This document shows positions 9,024 through 17,682 of a stretch of DNA of 64,000 nucleotides, piece after piece. Every line of letters begins with the position of its first letter. Position 1 is the first letter of the stretch. Made by a program: the position numbers and the translations under genes. Source of the DNA: Sphingobium lactosutens DS20 (lineage in GTDB: Bacteria > Pseudomonadota > Alphaproteobacteria > Sphingomonadales > Sphingomonadaceae); assembly GCF_000445105.1 (NCBI RefSeq), contig NZ_ATDP01000078.1:1-64000 (forward strand), written 5' to 3'. The notes below the pieces were generated by a model. It was not told where the DNA came from. It was given only the letters and a program-made list of their open reading frames with translations, and searched no databases.

Positions 9024-10775
9024 TTACACCAGCGCCTTGGCCTCATCGGACATGATGCCGGCGATCTGGTTGGGATCAAGCAGCATGTCGGTATGCGCCG
9101 CGCCCGACGGGATCATCGGGAAACAATTGGACAGCTTGGCCACGCGGCAATCGACGATCACCGGGCCGGGGGTTTCGAGCATCTGGCGGATGCCGCTTTC
9201 CAGATCATCCGGACCTTCGATCCGGATGCCGGTCCAGCCATAGGCCTCGCCCAGCTTCACGAAGTCGGGCAGACTATCGGAATAGCTGTTGGAATAGCGG
9301 CTTTCATAGGTCAGTTCCTGCCACTGGCGGACCATCCCCATATATTCATTGTTGAGGATGAAAATCTTGACCGGCAGGCGATATTGGATCGCGGTGCCCA
9401 GTTCCTGGATATTCATCTGAATGGAGGCGTCGCCCGCGATGCAGATGGTGATGCTGTCAGGATTGCCCATCTGCGCGCCGATTGCCGCCGGAAAGCCATA
9501 GCCCATCGTGCCCAGACCACCCGAGGTCAGCCATTTGTTGGGGGCTTCGAACCCGAAATGCTGGGCGGCCCACATCTGGTGCTGGCCGACTTCGGTCGTG
9601 ATGATGACATCCTTGCCGGTCGAAATGCAGGCCTGATACAGGTCGGCGATCGCGCGTTGCGGCATGATTTCCGGCCCGGTTTCGGGATAGGACAGGCTGC
9701 GCTTGGCGCGCCATTGCGCAATGCGGGACCACCAGTCGGACAGATCCTGCTGCTGATGCCCGCGCTGTTTCCAGAGCGCGATCATATCGTCGAGCGCGCT
9801 GCCGACATCCGCGACCACCGCCAGGTCGACATCGACCGTCTTGTTGATCGAGCTGCGGTCAATGTCGATATGGATCTTGCGGCTATTCGGCGCGAAGGCG
9901 TCGAGCCGGCCTGTCACCCGATCGTCGAAACGCGCGCCGATGCACAGGATGAGGTCCGCCTGGTTCATCGCCCAATTGGCTTCATAGGTGCCGTGCATGC
10001 CAAGCATGCCGAGCCACTGGTCCGACGAAGCCGGGAATGCGCCCAAGCCCATCAGCGTCGACGTGACCGGCGCGCCGGTCAGGGCCGCGAGTTCGCGCAG
10101 CAGCGCGCTCGCCTGCGGGCCTGAATTGATGACACCGCCGCCGGTATAGAGGATCGGGCGTTCGGCCGCGGCCAGCATTTCGACAGCCGCGTCGATCGCA
10201 GCGGCGTCCGCCTTGGTCTGCGGACGATAGCTGGCGTGAACCTTGAGTTCCGGGCGCGCATAGGGCGCGGTCGCGATCTGCACATTTTTGGGAATGTCGA
10301 CGACGACCGGACCGGGGCGGCCGGTGGTGGCGATATGGAACGCCTCATGCACGACGCCGGCCAGCTTCGCCGGGTCCTTCACCAGATAATTATGCTTGCT
10401 GCAATGGCGCGTGATGCCGACCGTATCGGCCTCCTGAAAGGCGTCGGTGCCGATCAGTTGCGTGGGAACCTGCCCGGTGATGACGATCATCGGGATGGAA
10501 TCAAGCAGCGCGTCGGTGATGCCGGTGACGGCATTGGTCGCGCCGGGGCCGGAGGTGACGAGCACGACGCCGGGCTTGCCGGTCGAGCGCGCATAGCCCT
10601 CCGCCATATGCGTCGCGCCCTGTTCATGGCGAACGAGGACGTGACGGATCGTGGGGTGATTGTAGAGCGCGTCATAGATGGGCAGCACCGCGCCGCCCGG
10701 ATAGCCGAACACGACTTCGACGCCCAGATCGACCAGGCATTCGACCAAAATGTCCGCGCCGCTCTTTTCGGCCAC
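9024..10775 (-). CDS. ilvB: Acetolactate synthase large (catalytic) subunit
   Basis: 583 residues using the GTG at 10775, which has AGAGGAG seven bases upstream. The frame extends 20 residues further, but these are not family-like. It is the ThDP- and FAD-dependent enzyme that makes acetolactate and acetohydroxybutyrate. Visible are the catalytic Glu in LVRHEQGATHMAEGYAR, the central FAD domain, and the ThDP/Mg motif GDASIQMNIQELGTAIQYRL ending in NNEY. It is the first gene of the run ilvB, small unknown gene, ilvN, ilvC. Confidence 0.96.
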   Translation of the reverse strand: MAEKSGADILVECLVDLGVEVVFGYPGGAVLPIYDALYNHPTIRHVLVRHEQGATHMAEGYARSTGKPGVVLVTSGPGATNAVTGITDALLDSIPMIVITGQVPTQLIGTDAFQEADTVGITRHCSKHNYLVKDPAKLAGVVHEAFHIATTGRPGPVVVDIPKNVQIATAPYARPELKVHASYRPQTKADAAAIDAAVEMLAAAERPILYTGGGVINSGPQASALLRELAALTGAPVTSTLMGLGAFPASSDQWLGMLGMHGTYEANWAMNQADLILCIGARFDDRVTGRLDAFAPNSRKIHIDIDRSSINKTVDVDLAVVADVGSALDDMIALWKQRGHQQQDLSDWWSRIAQWRAKRSLSYPETGPEIMPQRAIADLYQACISTGKDVIITTEVGQHQMWAAQHFGFEAPNKWLTSGGLGTMGYGFPAAIGAQMGNPDSITICIAGDASIQMNIQELGTAIQYRLPVKIFILNNEYMGMVRQWQELTYESRYSNSYSDSLPDFVKLGEAYGWTGIRIEGPDDLESGIRQMLETPGPVIVDCRVAKLSNCFPMIPSGAAHTDMLLDPNQIAGIMSDEAKALV

Positions 10776-10843
10776 GATGAAACTCCTCTTGTTGCTGCAA
10801 GCCGCCTGTTTGCGCCGTGGTGAGGGCGATGGCAAGGCGCCTG

Positions 10844-10872
10844 CCTCTAGTGGACATAAAATGGCTGGTCAA
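10844..10872 (-). promoter_or_regulatory. ilvB: Candidate promoter of the ilvB operon
   Basis: On the minus strand TTGACC and TAGAGG are separated by 17 bases, about 70 bases upstream of the chosen ilvB start and just behind the miaA stop. The -35 box is good and the -10 box is weak. Confidence 0.35.
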
Positions 10873-10875
10873 GCG

Positions 10876-11826
10876 TTAATAGTGTAATAAAGTTGCTAAT
10901 TCCTCAATAATATTGTCATCTAAATATCTCTCCTCGCGTCGCCAGCTTGCCGGGGGCTGGCGCGCGAACCAGGTATATTGCCGTTTGGCATATTGGCGCG
11001 TGGCGCGTTGGCCGCGCTCGATCATGGTGTCGCGGTCCATGTCGCCGTTCAGCCATGCGGCGATGTCCGGCACGCCGATCGCCCGCATCACGGGCAGGGC
11101 GGGATCGAGGTCGCGCGCGAGCAGGGCCTTTACTTCCGCCACGGCGCCCTGATCGAGCATCTGCATGAACCGCCGATCGCACCGGTCGACCAGCCACGGG
11201 CGAGGCGGCAGCAGGATAAGAGGGGCGAGGGCGATGCGATCGCCTATGCCGCCGCTTTTTTGCGCCTGCCATGCCTTGAGCGTACGGCCGGTCGAGCGGA
11301 TCACTTCGAGCGCGCGGGCAACGCGCGCGGTGTCCGCAGGCGCGAGACGCGACGCAGCCTCCGGGTCTTCGTGGCGCAGCGCCTCATGCGCCTGCGCCAC
11401 GGGCAGGGCGCGGACGGCAGCGCGGATGTCTGGATCAATGTCCGGCACGGGCGCGATTCCGTCGAGCAGGGTGCGCAGATAGAGGCCGGTGCCGCCAACG
11501 AGGATCGGAAGCTTGCCCTGGTCATGAGCCGCGTCGATTTCCACGCGCGCGTCGGCTGCCCAGCGCGCCGCCGAGCAGGCCTCCGCGCCGTCGATATGGC
11601 CGAACAGGCGGTGAGGCACGTCACTCATCTCCTCCGGCGAAGGGCGGGCGGACAGAATGGAGAGGTCCGCATAGACCTGGCTGGCGTCGGCGTTGATGAC
11701 GATGCCGTCGGCCCGGCGGGCAAGGCGGATGGCGAGCGCGCTCTTGCCGCTGGCGGTCGGCCCGGCAATAAGCGCGACCCGTGGGCGGGATTCGCCGCTG
11801 CCTGTTTTTGGTTCGGGAGTAAGCAT
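10876..11826 (-). CDS. miaA: tRNA dimethylallyltransferase
   Basis: 316 residues. It adds the dimethylallyl group to A37 of tRNAs reading UNN codons. The P-loop [17 protein letters not shown] is near residue 21, followed by [28 protein letters not shown] and [15 protein letters not shown], all standard MiaA blocks. The C-terminal [17 protein letters not shown] is the usual tRNA-contact segment. The frame continues upstream for 93 codons inside serB on the other strand, but family homology begins at the ATG at 11826. That ATG overlaps the divergent serB start. Confidence 0.95.
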   Translation of the reverse strand: MLTPEPKTGSGESRPRVALIAGPTASGKSALAIRLARRADGIVINADASQVYADLSILSARPSPEEMSDVPHRLFGHIDGAEACSAARWAADARVEIDAAHDQGKLPILVGGTGLYLRTLLDGIAPVPDIDPDIRAAVRALPVAQAHEALRHEDPEAASRLAPADTARVARALEVIRSTGRTLKAWQAQKSGGIGDRIALAPLILLPPRPWLVDRCDRRFMQMLDQGAVAEVKALLARDLDPALPVMRAIGVPDIAAWLNGDMDRDTMIERGQRATRQYAKRQYTWFARQPPASWRREERYLDDNIIEELATLLHY

Positions 11827-12703
11827 GTTCGTCGCGACCTTAGTGGCTAGTGGCTCAATGGGGCAGGGGGATATTGCCGAGGCCGCCGACCGGCTGCGCG
11901 ATGCGGGCTGCGCGCCCAGCGATTGCTGCTGGCTGGACGTGGACAAGGCGGCCGACCTGTTTTTCAGCGTTGATCCGGCTGCCGCCCGCGCTGCGCTGGC
12001 CGCGGCAGGCAAAAGCATCGACGTCATCGTCCAGGCGAGCGAGACGCGCGCCAAGTCATTGCTGATCGCCGACATGGATTCGACCATGATCACCGTCGAA
12101 TGCATCGATGAGCTGGCCGATTATGCCGGCATCAAGCCGCAGATCGCCGAGATCACCGAGCGGGCGATGCGCGGCGAACTGGACTTTGCCGGTGCGCTGC
12201 ATGAACGAGTCGCGTTGCTGAAAGGCCTGTCCGACAGCGCCATTGACCACTGCCGCGCCGAGCGGGTGCGGATCATGCCCGGTGCCAAGGCGCTGGTGCG
12301 GACGATGAAGGCGCGGGGCGCGCGGACATTGCTGGTGTCCGGCGGCTTCACGCGCTTTACCGGACCGGTTGCAGCCGAGATCGGGTTTGATGCGCATGTC
12401 GCCAATGTGCTGGATATCGCCGACGGGGCCTTGCTGGGCACGGTCGAGACGCCGATCGTGGACGCTGCGCGCAAGCGGGCTGAACTGGACGCCGCCATTG
12501 CAGGGGGCGTCGATCGGGCGCTGACGCTGGCGGTCGGCGATGGCGCCAACGACATTCCTATGATCGAGGGCGCGGGGCTGGGCGTGGCCTATCATGCCAA
12601 GCCCCGGACGCGGGAAGCCGCCGCCGCGGAGATCGTTCATGGCGACCTGTCGGTGTTGCTCTATGCGCAGGGCATCGCGTCCGGCCAGTGGGTGGTTGCG
12701 TAG
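11825..12703 (+). CDS. serB: Phosphoserine phosphatase
   Basis: 292 residues, final step of serine synthesis. The HAD core shows [20 protein letters not shown] (nucleophile Asp), LVSGGFTRF (Ser of motif II), and [24 protein letters not shown] (motif IV acidic pair). The N-terminal 75 residues form an ACT-like extension found in many proteobacterial SerB proteins. GGGAG lies six bases before the ATG. The start codon overlaps that of miaA within the palindrome CATG, so no intergenic DNA separates the two divergent genes. Confidence 0.95.
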   Translation: MFVATLVASGSMGQGDIAEAADRLRDAGCAPSDCCWLDVDKAADLFFSVDPAAARAALAAAGKSIDVIVQASETRAKSLLIADMDSTMITVECIDELADYAGIKPQIAEITERAMRGELDFAGALHERVALLKGLSDSAIDHCRAERVRIMPGAKALVRTMKARGARTLLVSGGFTRFTGPVAAEIGFDAHVANVLDIADGALLGTVETPIVDAARKRAELDAAIAGGVDRALTLAVGDGANDIPMIEGAGLGVAYHAKPRTREAAAAEIVHGDLSVLLYAQGIASGQWVVA

Positions 12704-12726
12704 TCGGACCGGCGGCTCGGGTCGGA

Positions 12727-13479
12727 TCAGTGGCCCGGCCCGAACAGCATCCAAAGCGCCATCGCCATCATCATCAGATTTTCGGTCAGGGAGAAAAAGC
12801 CCAGCGGCACATTGCTGCTGCCCCCGACGCAGGCGCATTTGAGTTCCCGCTTGTCGAGATAGACGGCCTTGAAAACGGATGCCGCGCCGATGCTGCCAAT
12901 GAATAGTGCCACCGGGATGGAAAGCCAGTCCAGCGCCTGCGTCAACATCAGCAGTCCTGCGCCCAGCTCCAGAAACGGGTAAAGTTGACCATAAGGCGGC
13001 AGGCGGCGGGCCAGCAGGTCATAATTCAGGAACATGGTGGAAAATTGCTCCGCATCCTGCAATTTCAGCATGGCGAGCAGGACCATGGCGATAGCGATGA
13101 ATCGCTCCACCGTCACCAGCGACAGGAATGGCAGGCCCGTGAGCCAGTCAACCGCCAGCGCCAGCAGCCCCGCGATCGCGAACACGGTGAGCACGGGCAC
13201 ATAGCTGGTGGCGTCGGGATCGCGCACCTTGAGGCCCAGATAGCGTCGCAGATCGTCATGGCCGCCGATACGCTGGCCATCAATGAAGGTCTGCGGCGTC
13301 GTCTTGACGCCGTGCTGCGCCTTGAAGGCATCGGTTTCTTCGCGGGTTTTGAGCCAATGATCCTCGACCCGATAGCCATGGCGTTTCAGCAACCAGCGGG
13401 ATTTGATGCCATAGGGGCAAATGTGGCTGGGCATCACCATGCGATAAAGGCTGGCGGTTTTGTCTTGGTGCTGGGCCAT
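12727..13479 (-). CDS. Glutaredoxin-MauE/DoxX fusion membrane protein
   Basis: 250 residues in two parts. Residues about 10-85 form a glutaredoxin-like domain with the active site SHICPYGIKS (one redox Cys at 21, the second position Gly), the cis-Pro motif TTPQTFIDG at 60-68 and the GG segment that binds glutathione. Residues about 92-250 form a membrane domain of four to five helices of the MauE/DoxX type, with the paired cysteines CAC at 215 and 217 before NVPLGFFSLTENL, a pattern I associate with MauE. The protein would pass thiol electrons at the inner membrane. It is transcribed divergently from a MerR-type regulator, with an operator-like palindrome between them. The target and inducer are unknown. 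Confidence 0.85.
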   Translation of the reverse strand: MAQHQDKTASLYRMVMPSHICPYGIKSRWLLKRHGYRVEDHWLKTREETDAFKAQHGVKTTPQTFIDGQRIGGHDDLRRYLGLKVRDPDATSYVPVLTVFAIAGLLALAVDWLTGLPFLSLVTVERFIAIAMVLLAMLKLQDAEQFSTMFLNYDLLARRLPPYGQLYPFLELGAGLLMLTQALDWLSIPVALFIGSIGAASVFKAVYLDKRELKCACVGGSSNVPLGFFSLTENLMMMAMALWMLFGPGH

Positions 13480-13515
13480 GGCGCATCCTTGCATTGAGAG
13501 GGGATGGATGCTCCC

Positions 13516-13547
13516 CATATAGGGTCCGTACCATGGTACGGAGTCAA
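13516..13547 (-). promoter_or_regulatory. MerR-type operator/promoter for the glutaredoxin-MauE gene
   Basis: Minus-strand TTGACT (13542-13547) and TATATG (13516-13521) are 20 bases apart, longer than the normal 17. The spacer contains the perfect 16-base palindrome CCGTACCATGGTACGG at 13526-13541. An over-long spacer with a centred dyad is the hallmark of promoters that MerR-family activators untwist. Confidence 0.8.
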
Positions 13548-13550
13548 GGC

Positions 13551-13934
13551 ATGGGTGAAACGATTTCCGGGCTCGCTCGGTCGGCCGGTGTAAACGTGGA
13601 AACGGTCCGCTATTATCAGCGCCGTGGGCTGATCGCGACGCCGCCGCGCGGTCGAGGCGTACGGCGCTATGGCGCACAGGATGTGCGGCGGCTGGGCTTC
13701 ATCCGGTCCGCGCAGGCGGCCGGTTTCACGCTGGATGAAATAGCGGAATTGCTGGAACTGGACGCTGGGCAGGATCGTGCGAGGGCGCGCGAATTAGCCG
13801 CCGAGCGGATCGCCGCGCTGGACGCCAGGATCACGGCGTTGCAGCAGGCGCGGTCCGCGCTGGAGCGGCTTGCCCGGCAGTGCCATGAAACGGAGGAGGG
13901 ACCGTGCCCGATCCTCACGGCATTCGAAACGTGA
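13551..13934 (+). CDS. MerR family transcriptional regulator
   Basis: 127 residues, starting at the ATG that gives MGETISGLARSAGVNVETVRYYQRRGL, the MerR winged helix. RRYGAQDVRRLGFIRSAQAAGFTLDEI follows, then a dimerisation coiled coil at about 75-109. The tail QCHETEEGPCPI has Cys111 and Cys119, which align with the second and third mercury-binding Cys of Tn501 MerR. The first (Cys82, from the partner subunit) has no counterpart, since the region reads DAGQDRARA. It may therefore sense another thiophilic metal or a redox signal. It is divergent from its likely target gene, and no mercuric reductase or transporter is nearby. Confidence 0.9.
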   Translation: MGETISGLARSAGVNVETVRYYQRRGLIATPPRGRGVRRYGAQDVRRLGFIRSAQAAGFTLDEIAELLELDAGQDRARARELAAERIAALDARITALQQARSALERLARQCHETEEGPCPILTAFET

Positions 13935-13960
13935 GGGAATGGGAACGGGCCGTAAGACGC

Positions 13961-14434
13961 CTATTCCAGTCCCGCGACCAGCCCGTCGATCGCGCCCTGA
14001 AGAATATAGCTGGCGGCGAGTTTATCCACCAGCTCGTCGCGGCGCGCGCGGCTGGCGTCGGCCTCCAGCAAGGTGCGGGTGACCGCCTGCGTCGACCAGC
14101 GCTCGTCCCAGAGCAGGATGGGTAGGCCAAGGTCGGCGATATTGTGCGCGAAGGCGCGGCTGGCCTGCGCGCGCGGTGAAAAGCTGCCGTCGAGGTTGAG
14201 GGGAAGGCCGATGACGACGCCCTTCACCTGCTGCTGGTCGATGAAGGCGGCCAGGCCGATCTTGTCCTTGCCGAATTTGCCGCGGGTAACGGTGTAGGCG
14301 GGGCTGGCGATCGTCCAGGCCGCGTCGCAGAGTGCTAGGCCGATGGTCTTGGTGCCCACGTCCATGCCGATCAGCCGCCCACCATGGGGTAAAGCCTGTC
14401 GGAAGTCCGCGCGATCTGTCGTCACCATTGTCAT
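13961..14434 (-). CDS. ruvX: Putative pre-16S rRNA nuclease / Holliday junction resolvase YqgF
   Basis: 157 residues from the ATG at 14434; a GTG at 14470 that overlaps the upstream stop (GTGA) is also possible. The YqgF RNase-H-like fold is recognisable: [15 protein letters not shown] with the first catalytic Asp, [24 protein letters not shown] with the Asp-Glu pair, and [14 protein letters not shown] near the end. Members trim the 5' end of 16S rRNA precursors. It is probably co-transcribed with the DUF3089 hydrolase gene upstream. Confidence 0.92.
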   Translation of the reverse strand: MTMVTTDRADFRQALPHGGRLIGMDVGTKTIGLALCDAAWTIASPAYTVTRGKFGKDKIGLAAFIDQQQVKGVVIGLPLNLDGSFSPRAQASRAFAHNIADLGLPILLWDERWSTQAVTRTLLEADASRARRDELVDKLAASYILQGAIDGLVAGLE

Positions 14435-14466
14435 GCCGGTGCCTGTGTCACCGATCGCGGCGAATG

Positions 14467-15612
14467 TCACTCGCCGCGAAAGGCCGCCAGCCTTTTTAGC
14501 GCATCCTCCCGCACATTGCCCCAGAACAAGCTATAGTCATAGACGTGGTAATTATTGCCCGGCAGGGTGAAGGGCCCCATGTCGACCGGCTCCCCGATCA
14601 TCAGCACGCCACTGGTATCGCAGCGCGCCGGCACGATGCCGGGGACCAGCTTGGGCGGCTGACCTTCTTCGCGCGCGTCGAGCGTTCCCTTGTTCGCGCT
14701 GGCCGGCGCCTGGCCGTTGAAGGCGCCGGTAATGGGATTGGTGCAGAGCATGTGCGTGCCCTTGCGCGGGCGGCCGGTATAGCCGCTCTTGCGTTCAAAG
14801 CTGTCGACCACGGCGGAGGGGTCGGCCGGTTCGGCGTAGCTTTGCCAGCTGACGATGCAATGCGCTTGGTCGCGGCGCGCGCAGGCGGGCAGGCCGAGCG
14901 CAGGCAGGTCCGCCTCCACCGAAACGGGCCAGCCCACGACATAGGCGGCGACGATCCGGTCCGCAATCGGCTTGCCCGCGACTTGGTTCCGCAGCAATTC
15001 CAGCAGGTGACGCGAGCCTTGGCTATGTGCGGCAAGGATGAGCGGGCCTTCCGGGTTGGCTTTGAGGAAAGCCGCAAAGGCCTGGCGCACATCGCCATAG
15101 GCGGCCGCCAGCGCCTTGTCGCCTTCCGGTCCCTGCGTCAGGAACGCGCCATAATTGGCCTGGCGATAGCGCGGCGCCCAGATGGCGCCCGCGCCGTTGA
15201 AGGCGCTGGCCTGGCCGGCGACGAAGCGGCGCGCGGTGGCATTGGCCTCCACATTATCCAGCGCCGCGTTCCAGTGCGCGCTGCCGAAGGTGGTGATGTA
15301 GCTGGTGGGATGGATGAAAAAGACCGCAGCCTGGCCCCTTTCCTTGGAAACGGGCGTGCCCGCAGGCGTCCAGAGCGCCGGATTGTCCTTCGCTATGTCC
15401 GGTCGCGCGATCCACATCGTCGCGTCGGCATAGGCATCGGCCGGCAGGGGCTTGAGCGGTTCGAAAGGCTCGCGTGGCACCATCACGGCGCGGATCAGCG
15501 CATTTCCCCAAAGTGCGTAAACCGCGCTCGCGCCGATCGCCAGCACGACCAACGCCGCGACGACATAGAGGAATTTGCGCGCCACCCTTTTCTCTCCGCC
15601 CTTTTGGAACAT
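14467..15612 (-). CDS. DUF3089 alpha/beta hydrolase, membrane-anchored
   Basis: About 381 residues from the ATG at 15612; a GTG at 15585 with GGAGAG upstream is equally plausible (372 residues). A single N-terminal helix ([22 protein letters not shown]) anchors the enzyme in the inner membrane facing the periplasm. The hydrolase domain has [12 protein letters not shown], the nucleophile motif AAHSQGSRH and a late [19 protein letters not shown] with the probable catalytic His. This matches the DUF3089 family of sphingomonads and caulobacters, whose substrate is unknown. It lies divergent from gatC. Its stop overlaps the possible GTG start of ruvX. Confidence 0.85.
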   Translation of the reverse strand: MFQKGGEKRVARKFLYVVAALVVLAIGASAVYALWGNALIRAVMVPREPFEPLKPLPADAYADATMWIARPDIAKDNPALWTPAGTPVSKERGQAAVFFIHPTSYITTFGSAHWNAALDNVEANATARRFVAGQASAFNGAGAIWAPRYRQANYGAFLTQGPEGDKALAAAYGDVRQAFAAFLKANPEGPLILAAHSQGSRHLLELLRNQVAGKPIADRIVAAYVVGWPVSVEADLPALGLPACARRDQAHCIVSWQSYAEPADPSAVVDSFERKSGYTGRPRKGTHMLCTNPITGAFNGQAPASANKGTLDAREEGQPPKLVPGIVPARCDTSGVLMIGEPVDMGPFTLPGNNYHVYDYSLFWGNVREDALKRLAAFRGE

Positions 15613-15712
15613 TTCGCTCCCTTGCCGCCTCATGTCTGGCGCAAGGACGGCACCCGCGCAAGAGGCGCGAAAGCGGCTTGATGGCGGGCGGTGCCGATGG
15701 TAGCGGCAACCC

Positions 15713-16000
15713 ATGTCGATAGACCTTCAGACCGTGAAAAAGATCGCCAGCCTGTCGCGCATTTCCGTGACGGATGCCGAGGCGGAGGCGATGGTGCCCG
15801 AACTCAACAACATTCTGGGCTGGGTGGAGCAACTGGGCGAGGTGGACGTGACCGGCGTGGAGCCGATGACGGCCGTCATCCCCAACCAGCAGCGCCTGCG
15901 CGACGATGTCGTCACCGATGGCGATGTGCGCGACAAGGTGCTGGCCAACGCGCCGCAAGCCGAACATGGCTTTTTCGCGGTGCCCAAGGTGATCGAGTGA
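15713..16000 (+). CDS. gatC: Asp-tRNA(Asn)/Glu-tRNA(Gln) amidotransferase subunit C
   Basis: 95 residues, the usual size. It has the family pattern: an N-terminal helix [34 protein letters not shown], the belt [14 protein letters not shown] and the C-terminal [18 protein letters not shown]. GatC wraps around and stabilises GatA in the GatCAB complex, which converts mischarged Asp- or Glu-tRNA to the amide form. It is followed by a palindromic repeat and then gatA. Confidence 0.95.
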   Translation: MSIDLQTVKKIASLSRISVTDAEAEAMVPELNNILGWVEQLGEVDVTGVEPMTAVIPNQQRLRDDVVTDGDVRDKVLANAPQAEHGFFAVPKVIE

Positions 16001-16010
16001 CCTTCTTTGT

Positions 16011-16091
16011 CGCCATTCGCCATGAACTGGTCGAAGGGCTTCACTTCTCTTCAAGGAAGGACTGGGCTTCGACAGGCTCAGCCCGAACGGG
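16011..16091. repeat. Palindromic repeat, family B copy 1 (gatC-gatA linker)
   Basis: An imperfect inverted repeat whose right arm is GGCTTCGACAGGCTCAGCCC followed by GAACGG and whose left arm is a decayed complement. Its last 54 bases are about 90% identical to the copy at 17595-17672. It fills the gap between gatC and gatA. Confidence 0.8.
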
Positions 16092-16100
16092 GTTAGAGTT

Positions 16101-17585
16101 TTGACTGATCTGACTGATCTTACCGTAGCCGACATTCGCGACGGATTCCGCGCCGGCGATTTTTCGGCGCGCGAGGTGGCGGAGGCGTTCAACGCCAATG
16201 TCGCCGCGGCCAAGGCGCTCAATGCCTTCATCGTGGAAACGCCGGAAAAGGCGCTGGACGCGGCCGATGCCGCCGACAAGGCGAAGGCCGCCGGCGAAAC
16301 GCTGGGTGCGCTTGCCGGCGTGCCGATCGGCATGAAGGACCTGTTCTGCACCCAGGGCGTCCAGACCACGGCGGCCAGCCACATGCTGGAAGGCTTCGTG
16401 CCCACCTATGAATCGACCGTGTCCGGCAAGCTGTGGGCGGCGGGCGCGGGGATGCTGGGCAAGCTCAACCTCGACCAGTTCGCCATGGGGTCGTCGAACG
16501 AGACGAGCTATTATGGCAATGTGATTTCGCCCTGGCGGCGCGGCGGAGGCGACAATGCGGCGCTGGCACCCGGTGGCTCTTCGGGCGGTTCTTCGTCTGC
16601 GATTGCCGCGCGGCTGTGCCCGGCGGCGACCGGCACCGACACGGGCGGTTCAATCCGTCAGCCCGCCGCCTTTACCGGCATCAGTGGCATCAAGCCGACC
16701 TATGGCCGCTGCTCGCGCTGGGGTATCGTCGCCTTCGCTTCCTCGCTCGATCAGGCGGGGCCGATGGCGCGGACGGTGCGCGACAACGCCATCCTGCTGG
16801 AGGTCATGTCGGGCTTTGACCCCAAGGATTCGACCAGCCTTGACCTTCCCGTCCCGCAGTGGGAGGCGAATTTGTCGAGCGATCTCAAGGGGAAGAAGGT
16901 CGGTATTCCCAAGGAATATCGCCCCGAAGGCCTGAACCCGGAAATCTCCGCCTTGTGGGATCGCGGCATCGAATGGCTGAAGGATGCCGGCGTCGAAGTC
17001 GTGGACGTGTCACTGCCGCATACGCAATATGCGCTGCCGACCTATTATATCATCGCGCCAGCCGAAGCCTCTTCCAACCTCGCCCGCTATGACGGCGTGC
17101 GCTATGGCCAGCGCGACTTGCCCGATGGGGCGGGCTTGCAGGACATGTATGCCGCGACCCGCGCCGCCGGCTTCGGCCCGGAGGTCAAGCGCCGCATCAT
17201 GATCGGCACCTATGTGCTGTCGGCAGGCTTCTACGACGCTTATTATACCCAGGCGCAGAAGGTCCGGGCGCTGATCGCGCGCGATTTCGACCTGGCGTTC
17301 GAAAAGTGCGACCTGCTGCTGACGCCGACCGCGCCGAGCGCCTCCTTCGCGCTGGGCGAGAAGCAGGCCGATCCGCTGGCCATGTATCTGAACGACGTCT
17401 TCACCGTGCCGGCGTCGCTGGCGGGGCTGCCGGCGATGGCGGTGCCGGGTGGGCTGGATTCGGCGGGGCTGCCGATCGGGTTGCAGGTGATCGGCAAGGC
17501 GCTGGACGAGCAAACGGTTTTGAACGCATCGCTGGCGCTGGAAGAACGGGCCGGCTTCACGGCGCGGCCGGACAAGTGGTGGTGA
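16101..17585 (+). CDS. gatA: Asp-tRNA(Asn)/Glu-tRNA(Gln) amidotransferase subunit A
   Basis: 494 residues with a TTG start; there is no suitable ATG nearby and the N-terminus ([27 protein letters not shown]) fits the family. It is the glutaminase of GatCAB. The amidase signature is complete: the catalytic Lys in [10 protein letters not shown], the [15 protein letters not shown] loop and [20 protein letters not shown] with the cis-Ser and nucleophile Ser. It is flanked on both sides by copies of one palindromic repeat family, so gatC, gatA and gatB are a co-directional run with repeat-filled gaps. Confidence 0.96.
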   Translation: MTDLTDLTVADIRDGFRAGDFSAREVAEAFNANVAAAKALNAFIVETPEKALDAADAADKAKAAGETLGALAGVPIGMKDLFCTQGVQTTAASHMLEGFVPTYESTVSGKLWAAGAGMLGKLNLDQFAMGSSNETSYYGNVISPWRRGGGDNAALAPGGSSGGSSSAIAARLCPAATGTDTGGSIRQPAAFTGISGIKPTYGRCSRWGIVAFASSLDQAGPMARTVRDNAILLEVMSGFDPKDSTSLDLPVPQWEANLSSDLKGKKVGIPKEYRPEGLNPEISALWDRGIEWLKDAGVEVVDVSLPHTQYALPTYYIIAPAEASSNLARYDGVRYGQRDLPDGAGLQDMYAATRAAGFGPEVKRRIMIGTYVLSAGFYDAYYTQAQKVRALIARDFDLAFEKCDLLLTPTAPSASFALGEKQADPLAMYLNDVFTVPASLAGLPAMAVPGGLDSAGLPIGLQVIGKALDEQTVLNASLALEERAGFTARPDKWW

Positions 17586-17594
17586 CCTATACTC

Positions 17595-17672
17595 CCGTTC
17601 GCCCTGAGCGTGTCGAAGGGCTGCACTTTTCTTCAAGAAAGGACTGGGCTTCGACAAGCTCAGCCCGAACGG
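17595..17672. repeat. Palindromic repeat, family B copy 2 (gatA-gatB linker)
   Basis: The left arm CCGTTCGCCCTGAGCGTGTC with GAAGGG pairs with the right arm CTTCGACAAGCTCAGCCCG with AACGG, with a few mismatches, around a centre containing TTCTTCAAGAAA. It is the same family as 16011-16091. Confidence 0.85.
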
Positions 17673-17682
17673 AAACAAGACC

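Noticed and set aside
10672-10872. Possible leader peptide upstream of ilvB (contains LAIAL)
   Set aside because: The frame runs on into ilvB without an early stop, has no cluster of Ile/Val/Leu codons and no hairpin of attenuator type was found.
13551-13934. Mercury resistance operon
   Set aside because: The regulator lacks the first metal-binding Cys and no merA, merT or merP is present; only the promoter layout is mer-like.
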